Shown here piece by piece: positions 39,426-46,614 of a DNA stretch of 49,554 nucleotides. The notes under the pieces are model-generated. The model did no database searches and had not been told where the DNA came from. It saw nothing but the letters and a program-made list of their open reading frames with translations. The stretch is from Clostridia bacterium (GTDB lineage Bacteria; Bacillota; Clostridia; Oscillospirales; Acutalibacteraceae). The stretch spans positions 69,058 through 118,611 of the forward strand of contig JAFUPA010000009.1 of the NCBI GenBank assembly GCA_017481575.1, in the 5' to 3' direction. Within the stretch, counting starts at the first letter, position 1, and each line of letters begins with the position of its first letter. The position numbers were made by a program, and so were the translations under genes.

Positions 39426-40696
39426 ACAAACAGGAATATTTGAACAAGAGAAATACACTTCTCGCAAAAATGAGGGAGCTTATCGAAAATAACGCTTCTG
39501 ACGACGAAATCAACGATGTTAAGGGCGAAATCGAAACTCTTGACAACAACTTAAGGACACAGGCCACACGAATGGCCAATATGAACGCACTTGCTGACAA
39601 TGCAATTGTTTCTAACCTTGAGGACAGCTCTGTTGTCGTTGAGGTTGTTGGCTCTTCCAATGTCGGTGGAGTCGCAAACGGTGGTACTGATGTGTTAACA
39701 CATTACGACAATGCTTTTGCAAAAATGATGATGGGTGTTCCTATGAATACTGCTGAAACAGCCGCATTCGCACAGTTTAACCCCTCATTCTCAAATGATG
39801 TAAATACTGCCGCTAACAACCCGGCGGTAATTCCTGCACAGCGTGCAGAGGAAATCTGGTCTGAAATGAGAGCATCTCATCCTATTATTGAGGCTATTAC
39901 TCCGAAGCATTTTGCAGGTACCTTTGAGTTTATGAAGGGTGAAATTAAAGATTCGGATAACGAGTGGTACGATGAGACAGATACTGTTGATGAAAGTGAA
40001 TTCAAGTCAGGTCTTGTAAGTCTTACAGGTTGTGAACTTTCAAAAACTGTTCCGATTTCTTGGAAACTCAAAAAGATGTCGGTAAAGGATTTCTACAACT
40101 GGCTTGTTCGTGAACTCGGTGCAAAGATGGGCGATGCACTTGCAAAGGGTTATATTATGGGCCTGGGTAAACCTGGTGATGGTGAAAACTTCAAGCCCCA
40201 GCCGAAGGGTATCATCACCGAGCTTAAAAATGAAGCAGGCACTCCTCAGATTGTTACATACGTTGAGGGTGAAGAACTTGCTTATTCACTTCTCACAACA
40301 GCAAGAGGTAAAATCAAGAGTGGATATGTTCCCGCAGTTTATGCAAGTTCTGAAACTATTTGGGGTACACTTGCAAACATCCTTGATAAGGTCGGCAGAC
40401 CTATTTTTATTAACGACCCGTTAGGCAAGGGCGTTGGCTCCATTCTCGGCTCAATTGTTAAGGAGGAATCCGCAATTCCTGCAGGATGTGTTCTGTTTGG
40501 TGATGCAGTGAAGGGCTACGAAGCAAATGTTGCAGATGATATGTCAGTAACAATTGAGGACAAACCTACACAGCGTAAGACCAACTATGTCGGTTATATG
40601 ATTGTTGACGGTGCACCGAGAACATCAAAGGCATTTTCTTATATTATGCCGGCTACAGAAGCGGCGGTTGCTGATAACGGCCAGACCGAAGAGTAA
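39422..40696 (+). CDS. HK97-type major capsid protein with N-terminal delta (scaffold) domain
   Basis: 424 residues. Residues 1-60 are a helical coiled-coil delta domain (MNKQEYLNKRNTLLAKMREL), removed by the neighbouring protease in the family. The fold starts after about residue 100: VIPAQRAEEIWSEMRASHPI, FMKGEIKDSDNEWYDETDTV, and the P-domain SWKLKKMSVKDFYNWLVREL. The C-terminal region has KPTQRKTNYVGYMIVDGAPR. It is the main shell protein. It overlaps the protease stop (ATGA). Confidence 0.92.
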   Translation: MNKQEYLNKRNTLLAKMRELIENNASDDEINDVKGEIETLDNNLRTQATRMANMNALADNAIVSNLEDSSVVVEVVGSSNVGGVANGGTDVLTHYDNAFAKMMMGVPMNTAETAAFAQFNPSFSNDVNTAANNPAVIPAQRAEEIWSEMRASHPIIEAITPKHFAGTFEFMKGEIKDSDNEWYDETDTVDESEFKSGLVSLTGCELSKTVPISWKLKKMSVKDFYNWLVRELGAKMGDALAKGYIMGLGKPGDGENFKPQPKGIITELKNEAGTPQIVTYVEGEELAYSLLTTARGKIKSGYVPAVYASSETIWGTLANILDKVGRPIFINDPLGKGVGSILGSIVKEESAIPAGCVLFGDAVKGYEANVADDMSVTIEDKPTQRKTNYVGYMIVDGAPRTSKAFSYIMPATEAAVADNGQTEE

Positions 40697-40718
40697 TAAG
40701 AAAGGTGGATAACCGCAG

Positions 40719-41015
40719 ATGAAGGAAAAATTCTATTCACAGCAGAATGTAATTGTTATTCGCAAAAGTCTGCGATATAGCCACTCTCGACTTGATTCGG
40801 AAATTCAGGATACTATCAAGGACTGTTTGTCAGATTTGGAACTCGCAGGCGTGAAACTTAACATAGTTTCGCCTGCGAGCGTGCTTATGGCAATCAAGCT
40901 CTATTGCAAGTGGATTTTTGACTATAACGGCAAGGGCGAAGACTGGCACACAGCTTACGATTTAAAAGTCAAGGCATTATCTCTTGATAGCAAAGGTTGT
41001 GATACTGATGAATGA
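40719..41015 (+). CDS. Head-tail connector protein (gp6-like)
   Basis: 98 residues, helical, placed directly after the major capsid gene. The pattern VLMAIKLYCKWIFDYNGKGE followed by DWHTAYDLKVKALSL matches gp6/DNA-packaging connector proteins that form the first ring below the portal. The ribosome-binding site AAAGGTGG lies somewhat far (about 10 bp) from the ATG. It overlaps the next gene by 8 bp. Confidence 0.75.
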   Translation: MKEKFYSQQNVIVIRKSLRYSHSRLDSEIQDTIKDCLSDLELAGVKLNIVSPASVLMAIKLYCKWIFDYNGKGEDWHTAYDLKVKALSLDSKGCDTDE

Positions 41016-41325
41016 TTGTGTAACTCTCATTTTAGCTGAAACGGGCAAGGATGGCGAAGGCTATGCCAAACTTAAGATTTTGAAAGAAACTGACATATTT
41101 GCTGAAACCGGAGACCCGAAACGTGCGCAGAGAGACTCTGCGATGCGGCAAGGCTACACCGCAACCTTGAAAGTTAAGGTGAATTTGGTTGAATACAATG
41201 ATGAAAACTATCTTCGTAATAACAACAAAATGTATGAAATCAAAGAAGCCTACAAGCTTGATGAAAACTACAAGGAGCTTACTTGTTCGGATATGAGGTG
41301 TAAGCGTGGCGAAGCTGGACTTTAA
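41008..41325 (+). CDS. Head closure (stopper) protein
   Basis: 105 residues. MNDCVTLILAETGKDGEGYA and the beta-rich remainder (YTATLKVKVNLVEYNDENYL, NNNKMYEIKEAYKLDENYKE) fit the SPP1 gp16-like head-closure fold. It forms the second ring of the connector. The ATG at 41,008 is chosen because it begins the conserved part; an ATG eight codons earlier overlaps the connector more deeply. Confidence 0.7.
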   Translation: MNDCVTLILAETGKDGEGYAKLKILKETDIFAETGDPKRAQRDSAMRQGYTATLKVKVNLVEYNDENYLRNNNKMYEIKEAYKLDENYKELTCSDMRCKRGEAGL

Positions 41326-41746
41326 CATTCCGCAGGATTTTTATAAGCAACTCGGAAAGCTGTACGATATTGAGAAGGTTGCCCCCAAAATGCTTGAAGA
41401 GGCGGCTCCCATTCTTGTTGATACAATGAAATCGGAGCTCTCGAAGCATAACAGAACCGCTGAAATGGTTAACGCTGTCAAAGCGGCAAAACCGAAGGTG
41501 TCAGCCAAACATGGCGGACACTTTATCACGGTTTACCCTCGGGGCAATTCCAAAGAATACGTTGACAGCACCGGAAAACGCCGTAAGCGTAATACTAAAG
41601 TCCGTAATATGGATAAACTTATAGCTATCGAATACGGCAAAGACGGTCAGGCGGCAACGCCTGTTATGGGTAAAATCATATCGAAATGCGAAAATGCAGT
41701 TCTTGAAAAAATGGCAGAGGTGTACGAAAAGGAGGTTAATCAATGA
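41306..41746 (+). CDS. HK97 gp10-like tail-completion protein
   Basis: 146 residues starting at GTG 41,306 (GAGGTGTAAGC before it). It has the helical N-terminal segment KVAPKMLEEAAPILVDTMKS and the family-typical GGHFITVYPRGNSKEYVDST, then YGKDGQAATPVMGKIISKCE, as in HK97 gp10 and phi11-like proteins. It joins head and tail. It overlaps both neighbours. Confidence 0.85.
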   Translation: MAKLDFNIPQDFYKQLGKLYDIEKVAPKMLEEAAPILVDTMKSELSKHNRTAEMVNAVKAAKPKVSAKHGGHFITVYPRGNSKEYVDSTGKRRKRNTKVRNMDKLIAIEYGKDGQAATPVMGKIISKCENAVLEKMAEVYEKEVNQ

Positions 41747-42084
41747 CATTGATACAAAAGCTTGATGAAGTTTTGAAGCCAATGGGCTTTGAATTCTTCC
41801 CGAACGTGTACACCGGCAACGGTATTGAATACGGAATATATGACAACATTACTGAAGGCGGCGACCTTTTTTGTGATGATGCACCTGAATTCTGTGTTAC
41901 AAGCTTCAGAGTCCATATTTACGTACTTGACGACCGTATCAAAAAGAAAAAACAGTTAAAAAGCCTGCTTCGCTCGGCAGGCTTTTTGTTAGGCGATATT
42001 ACCGAGCAACACGAAAAAGAAACGGGTTATACCCACTACACATTCGAGGTCGAGACGTTCGACCCGGAAGGAGGAGAAATATAA
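41743..42084 (+). CDS. Tail terminator / minor tail protein
   Basis: 113 residues with an alpha/beta layout: IQKLDEVLKPMGFEFFPNVY, CVTSFRVHIYVLDDRIKKKK, HYTFEVETFDPEGG. The position between gp10-like and major tail protein is that of the tail terminator (gpU/gp17-like). It overlaps gp10 by 4 bp and the major tail gene by 1 bp. Confidence 0.75.
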   Translation: MTLIQKLDEVLKPMGFEFFPNVYTGNGIEYGIYDNITEGGDLFCDDAPEFCVTSFRVHIYVLDDRIKKKKQLKSLLRSAGFLLGDITEQHEKETGYTHYTFEVETFDPEGGEI

Positions 42085-42734
42085 TGGCAGGAATTTCAGC
42101 CGCAAAACCTATGTTCGCACCTATGCTTGAGAAAAGCAAAATAACCGACCCATCCTACGGAGCGGCGCAGGCTGTCGGAAAAATGATTTCCGTTGAGGTG
42201 AAGCCACAGTATAAATCAGGCACGCTTTACGCTGACGACGGCGTTGCAGAAGAAAAAAAGGTCTTTAACTATGCTGATGTTATTCTCAACACATCCACAT
42301 TGCCGCTTGCTTGTGCGGCGGTTATGTTTGGCAAATCAAATACAAATCCAGAGACAGGCGATGATATCTATGATAACGTCAACGACGAAGCGCAATATGG
42401 TGCCTTCGGTTACATATACGGACAGGTTGTCGATAAAAAGACGTCCTATGTTGTTGTCTTTTTGCCGAAGGTAATGTTTGATGTTCCCGAGGAAAAAAGC
42501 GAAACACAGGGAGAGAATATCACTTTTCAGACACCAACAATCAACGGAAAAGCTTATTTCAGCGATGCCGGTGATTGGAGAATTAAGACTCCGTGTACCA
42601 CGATGGCAGAGGCAATCATAGCGTTAGAGAGTAAGTTCACTTCATACAACACCGCAAGCACCGAAGACACAGAAAGCGGTGAAGTAATTGAAGATAGCAC
42701 CGACCCCGAAACCGGAGATGAAACAACAACTTAA
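42084..42734 (+). CDS. Major tail protein
   Basis: 216 residues, beta-rich, with the phi13/TP901-type major tail protein outline: MAGISAAKPMFAPMLEKSKI, KMISVEVKPQYKSGTLYADD, NDEAQYGAFGYIYGQVVDKK, and a flexible acidic Thr/Glu-rich tail at the end. It forms the tail tube. It is followed by a strong hairpin before the chaperone gene, which may set the ratio of tube protein to chaperone. Confidence 0.85.
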   Translation: MAGISAAKPMFAPMLEKSKITDPSYGAAQAVGKMISVEVKPQYKSGTLYADDGVAEEKKVFNYADVILNTSTLPLACAAVMFGKSNTNPETGDDIYDNVNDEAQYGAFGYIYGQVVDKKTSYVVVFLPKVMFDVPEEKSETQGENITFQTPTINGKAYFSDAGDWRIKTPCTTMAEAIIALESKFTSYNTASTEDTESGEVIEDSTDPETGDETTT

Positions 42735-42745
42735 TTAAGGAGGAT

Positions 42746-42773
42746 AAGGCACAGTTAGCGCTGTGCCTTTTTG
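42746..42773 (+). terminator. Hairpin between the major tail and tail chaperone genes
   Basis: AAGGCACAG (42,746-42,754) pairs with CTGTGCCTT (42,761-42,769), followed by TTTTG. It could partly terminate transcription. It also stands between the only good ribosome-binding site (AAGGAGG, 42,737-42,743) and the ATG at 42,779. Confidence 0.75.
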
Positions 42774-42778
42774 TTTAT

Positions 42779-43258
42779 ATGAAAGCACATATAAGATATG
42801 ACGATATCAAGCTCAAAACAGTTCCTATGATGCTTGATAACCGCACTTTTAACATAACCGCAACTCTTAATGCCGTTGAAAGAATACAGAATAAGTTCGG
42901 CTCGCTTGACAACGCTATCGACCAAATAGGCGATATGGCTATATCAACCATAAAAGAGCTTATTTTGATTTTTATAGATGATGCCATCGAGCGTGCGGAT
43001 TTTGAACCAAAGCTTGCAGAGGGTGAAACATCTGTAGGAATTACAGCTCAAAAGATTGGTAGCTGTATCGGTTTCAGCAATATTCAGTATTACAACGATT
43101 GCTTAATGTATGCAATCAGCGGCTCTCTCCCTGAAACAGAGGCCGAAGCTTCGGTTGATGACGAGGGAAATGAAACAGTCGTTACTGACGAAATGCTCGC
43201 CGCACTCGATGATATACCCGACGTCCCCGAGCCGTCAAAAAACTTGAAAGCCGAGTAA
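42779..43258 (+). CDS. Tail assembly chaperone, zero-frame product (gpG-like)
   Basis: 159 residues. It is the short form of the tail chaperone that coats the tape measure. The N-terminal domain (MKAHIRYDDIKLKTVPMMLD, NAVERIQNKFGSLDNAIDQI) is typical of phi13/TP901-like chaperones, and the C-terminus is acidic. Near its end the codons TCA AAA AAC contain the slippery A AAA AAC that leads to the longer -1 product. The ATG has no near ribosome-binding site: AAGGAGG is beyond a hairpin. Confidence 0.85.
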   Translation: MKAHIRYDDIKLKTVPMMLDNRTFNITATLNAVERIQNKFGSLDNAIDQIGDMAISTIKELILIFIDDAIERADFEPKLAEGETSVGITAQKIGSCIGFSNIQYYNDCLMYAISGSLPETEAEASVDDEGNETVVTDEMLAALDDIPDVPEPSKNLKAE

Positions 43259-43401
43259 TTAACCTTAACACGTGGTTTTTTCGTGCAAAGGTTTTACTCG
43301 GCTTTTCTACATTTGAAGCTTGGCATATGACAATAAGGCAAATAAATGCCTTATTCCATGAATACTGCCTGTTTCACGGATTAACGGGAAAGGAGGAATA
43401 G
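42779..43401 (+). CDS. Tail assembly chaperone, -1 frameshift product (gpGT-like)
   Basis: The zero frame is read to AAC (43,241-43,243); the ribosome slips one base back on A AAA AAC (43,237-43,243) and continues from 43,243 to TAG at 43,399-43,401. The extra part reads NTWFFRAKVLLGFSTFEAWH then MTIRQINALFHEYCLFHGLT, a plausible T domain that binds the tape measure. The stimulating stem GCCGAGTAA (43,250-43,258) with TTACTCGGC (43,294-43,302) begins 6 nt after the slip site and has an inner hairpin CACG/CGTG. The product would have about 207 residues. The stop is 1 bp before the tape measure start. Confidence 0.88.
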
Positions 43402-43402
43402 T

Positions 43403-45886
43403 ATGGCTAAAAAGTTTAATATAGGCCCTAAAATTGTGCTTGACGGTGAAAAAGACTATAAGAAAGCAGTCACCAATATAAACGATTCTATGAAACTGCT
43501 TGCATCTGAAATGAAGAAAGCCTCTGCAGAGTTTTCAAGCAATGGAAATGCTTTATCAAGCGCTAAAGTTCAAACTGAGCAGTACAATGAAAAAATTGAA
43601 TTGCAAAAACAAAAGATAAAAGCATTATCTGAAGGTTTAGAAAATGCCAAGAAAGAATATGGTGAAAATTCTGAACAAGCAAAACAGTGGGCTATATCGT
43701 TAAATTATGCTGAAACCGATTTAATAAAGTTCAATAACCAGCTTGACGAATTTAATGAAAAAATACGGGCTTCTAAAGGAGAGGAATATAAGAAGACAAT
43801 CAATGATATTGATGCTTCAATGGAATTGCTCGCCTCACAAATGAAGAAAGCCTCTGCAGAGTTTTCCGATAACGGTAAAAGTCTCAAAGCGTTAAAGTCT
43901 GAAACACAACAGCATACCGATAAGGTTAAACTTCAGGAAGAAAAGGTCCGCACTTTGGCAGGCGCCCTCGAAAATGCCGAAAAGGAGTACGGTAAAAATT
44001 CCGCTGAAGCCAAACGCTGGGCGACTTCTCTTAATAATGCTGAAGCTGACCTCGTGAAGCTGAATGACCAGCTTGACGAGCTCAAGAAGCAAACGACCGG
44101 TATCGGGAAAATCAAAACTGCATTTCAAGAGATGAAGGATAAAATATCCGACATCAAAAGTAAGCTTTCTCCTGTAACTGACGGTCTAAAAAAAGCGGCT
44201 TCTGCGGCGGCAAGTGTAGCAAAAGTTTCGTTTAAGGCTGTAGCTGCAGGGGTTGCGGCAATTGGAACAGCTGCGGCGGCAGCCGGTAAGAAATTGCTTG
44301 ATATGTCTCTTGAAACAGCAGAGGCGGCGGATAATATTGATGAACAGTCTCAAAAGATGTCACTTTCTGCAAAACAGTATCAAGAGTTAGCTTATGCGGC
44401 TGACGTTAGCGGTACTAATATGAAAACTTTGCAGATGGCGCAGAAAAATCTGCTGACCTCCGGAAGTAATCTAGGTTTGGTAGAAGCTCTTAAAGAGTGT
44501 GCTGATTCTTCCGATGTAGCATCAACAGCGGTTGAAATGTTCGGCTCTCGTTGTGCTCAAGAGCTTATACCTATGCTTAACGGCGGCAGTGCGGGTCTTG
44601 AGGAGATGATGAACAAGGCCGATGAATTAGGTCTTGTTATGTCCGATAAAGCAGTCAAGGCAGGTGGCGAACTCAACGATAACTTGACCACGTTAAAAAG
44701 CACCTTCACAGGCGTTAAAAATGGCATTATGAGCAATCTTTTACCTGGCCTTAATCAATCAATTGTTGGAATGACAGGTTTGCTTATGGGTACAAAAGGC
44801 GCAAAGGATGAGATTGTAAAAGGTGTTGCTGAAATGGCGGCTTCACTTAAAGTTGTATTCACTCAAATTTCGAGCGTGTTCGGAACTCTTGTGACTTCAA
44901 TTGCCGCAATTGCACCGCAAGTTATAAGCAGTCTGGTGAATGGACTTGTTGAAAATCTCGAACCATTGATAGAGGCGGCTATGAGTATAATTTCCTCTCT
45001 TGCCTCAAGTCTGCTTCAAGAGGACAACCTGAACACGATAATCAAAGCCGCAGTAAGTCTTATAACTCAACTTGTTTCGGGATTGGTAAATAACCTAGAC
45101 CTGATTATCGATGCCTGCATAACAATAATCACTTCTCTAACTACTGCATTGACCGAAGACGGCAATATGCAAAAGCTTATTGATGCCGCTTTCACAATTA
45201 TTATGAAGCTGTCCGAGGCAATGATTGAGCTTGTTCCTCAACTCATAGATTGCGGATTACAGTTAGTGTTAGGTCTTGTGAAAGGCTTGTGGGATAACCG
45301 GGATAAAATATGGACTACCATTAAAAATCTCGGAAAAACACTTATAAGCACGTTTACGTCATTGCTCGGAATACAAAGCCCGTCAACTGTATTTGCCGAC
45401 TTTGGTAAGAACCTCATACAGGGACTTATCAACGGAATTGAAAACGTTAAGGGCTGGCTTAAAGAGAAAATCCGTTCTCTTGGTACAACCATTATATCCA
45501 CAGCAGAGGATATCCTCGGCATAAACAGCCCGTCTAAAGAGTTTGAGGCTCTCGGTGACTTCTCGGGTCAAGGCTACGGCGTCGGTTTCATCAAATCAAT
45601 GAAAAAGGTCAAAGAGCAGATGAAATCTTCAATTCCGACAAGCATTGACAGCGACGTAGGTGTCAGAGTTAAAGCTTCAATGCAGACTGTACGCAATGAG
45701 TTATCCGATACTGTTCCTTCATCAGGAGGAAAAGGAAACATTACCCGTGAAAAAATAAAGCTTTATGTTTCTCTTAACATTGAAAAGTTTGTTAATTCCG
45801 CTGAAAGTGACATTGACGAGCTTATCGATATCATTTCCGAAAAGCTTTATTTGAAAATCAAGAGGAAAATGGAGGCGTTTGCATAA
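43403..45886 (+). CDS. Tail tape measure protein
   Basis: 827 residues, setting tail length. The N-terminal 230 residues are two tandem copies of a 110-residue coiled-coil unit (each with LLASxMKKASAEFSxNG and NNQLDE or NDQLDE). A hydrophobic region at about 270-300 (AAAGVAAIGTAAAAAGK-like) and membrane-spanning segments at about 490-590 follow. The C-terminal region holds two GIxSPSxxF motifs (LGIQSPSTVF, LGINSPSKEF) common in tape measures. The ribosome-binding site is AAAGGAGG. The GIxSPS repeats are well known in the family. Confidence 0.92.
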   Translation: MAKKFNIGPKIVLDGEKDYKKAVTNINDSMKLLASEMKKASAEFSSNGNALSSAKVQTEQYNEKIELQKQKIKALSEGLENAKKEYGENSEQAKQWAISLNYAETDLIKFNNQLDEFNEKIRASKGEEYKKTINDIDASMELLASQMKKASAEFSDNGKSLKALKSETQQHTDKVKLQEEKVRTLAGALENAEKEYGKNSAEAKRWATSLNNAEADLVKLNDQLDELKKQTTGIGKIKTAFQEMKDKISDIKSKLSPVTDGLKKAASAAASVAKVSFKAVAAGVAAIGTAAAAAGKKLLDMSLETAEAADNIDEQSQKMSLSAKQYQELAYAADVSGTNMKTLQMAQKNLLTSGSNLGLVEALKECADSSDVASTAVEMFGSRCAQELIPMLNGGSAGLEEMMNKADELGLVMSDKAVKAGGELNDNLTTLKSTFTGVKNGIMSNLLPGLNQSIVGMTGLLMGTKGAKDEIVKGVAEMAASLKVVFTQISSVFGTLVTSIAAIAPQVISSLVNGLVENLEPLIEAAMSIISSLASSLLQEDNLNTIIKAAVSLITQLVSGLVNNLDLIIDACITIITSLTTALTEDGNMQKLIDAAFTIIMKLSEAMIELVPQLIDCGLQLVLGLVKGLWDNRDKIWTTIKNLGKTLISTFTSLLGIQSPSTVFADFGKNLIQGLINGIENVKGWLKEKIRSLGTTIISTAEDILGINSPSKEFEALGDFSGQGYGVGFIKSMKKVKEQMKSSIPTSIDSDVGVRVKASMQTVRNELSDTVPSSGGKGNITREKIKLYVSLNIEKFVNSAESDIDELIDIISEKLYLKIKRKMEAFA

Positions 45887-46614
45887 TGGCTCTTAATTAC
45901 TTTACCTTCGGGGACTTTCAGTCCCTGAAGGATTGCGGTCTTTATATCGAAAAAAGGCCGCCGAGATATAAACCGAAACGTGACGTGTCAACTTATCAGG
46001 TGCCGGGTAGGGACGGCGACATAATTATTGACAACGGCCGTTGGGAAAATGTTCCCCAGCCGTATCAAGTAGGATGCAGTAACATTGATGTGAATATTGA
46101 CAAAATCAATCAAATGCTGTGTCAGACAGGATTCCAAAATTTAAAAGATACTTACGATCCGAAGGTTTACCGCAAAGCTTGTTGTATAAATGCAATGGAA
46201 TTTCAGGAGGATTTATTGAATTTCGGCCACGCCACAATTGAATTCAGTTGTGACCCTTACAGATATTTAATTTCGGGTAACAGTTCAATAACAGCCACAG
46301 TCACGTCAGAGACTGTTATTGAAAATCCGACAGGGTTTACTGCCTTGCCTAAAATCTATCTAGTTGCCACTCCCGGAGCAACCTGCACAATTCATCTGAA
46401 CTCAAATAATTATCCCATTGCCATGCCTTCGAACCGCTCTTCTTTTTATATAGATTCGGAGAGTATGAATGCTTATGTCGGAGACACGAATTTCAATGAT
46501 GCCCTTTTGTTTGATGAATTTCCGGTTCTTGAACCCGGTGAAACAACTGTTCAGCTTACAACATCAAGCGGCACAATTAGAGCGTTGATTATTCCGAGGT
46601 GGCGTAAAATATGA
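45886..46614 (+). CDS. Distal tail protein (Dit)
   Basis: 242 residues. YIEKRPPRYKPKRDVSTYQV, PGRDGDIIIDNGRWENVPQP and CDPYRYLISGNSSITATVTS match the Dit/siphovirus tail component family (Sipho_tail), a hexameric ring at the tail tip that links the tube to the baseplate. It overlaps the tape measure stop by 1 bp and the next gene by 4 bp. Confidence 0.88.
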   Translation: MALNYFTFGDFQSLKDCGLYIEKRPPRYKPKRDVSTYQVPGRDGDIIIDNGRWENVPQPYQVGCSNIDVNIDKINQMLCQTGFQNLKDTYDPKVYRKACCINAMEFQEDLLNFGHATIEFSCDPYRYLISGNSSITATVTSETVIENPTGFTALPKIYLVATPGATCTIHLNSNNYPIAMPSNRSSFYIDSESMNAYVGDTNFNDALLFDEFPVLEPGETTVQLTTSSGTIRALIIPRWRKI

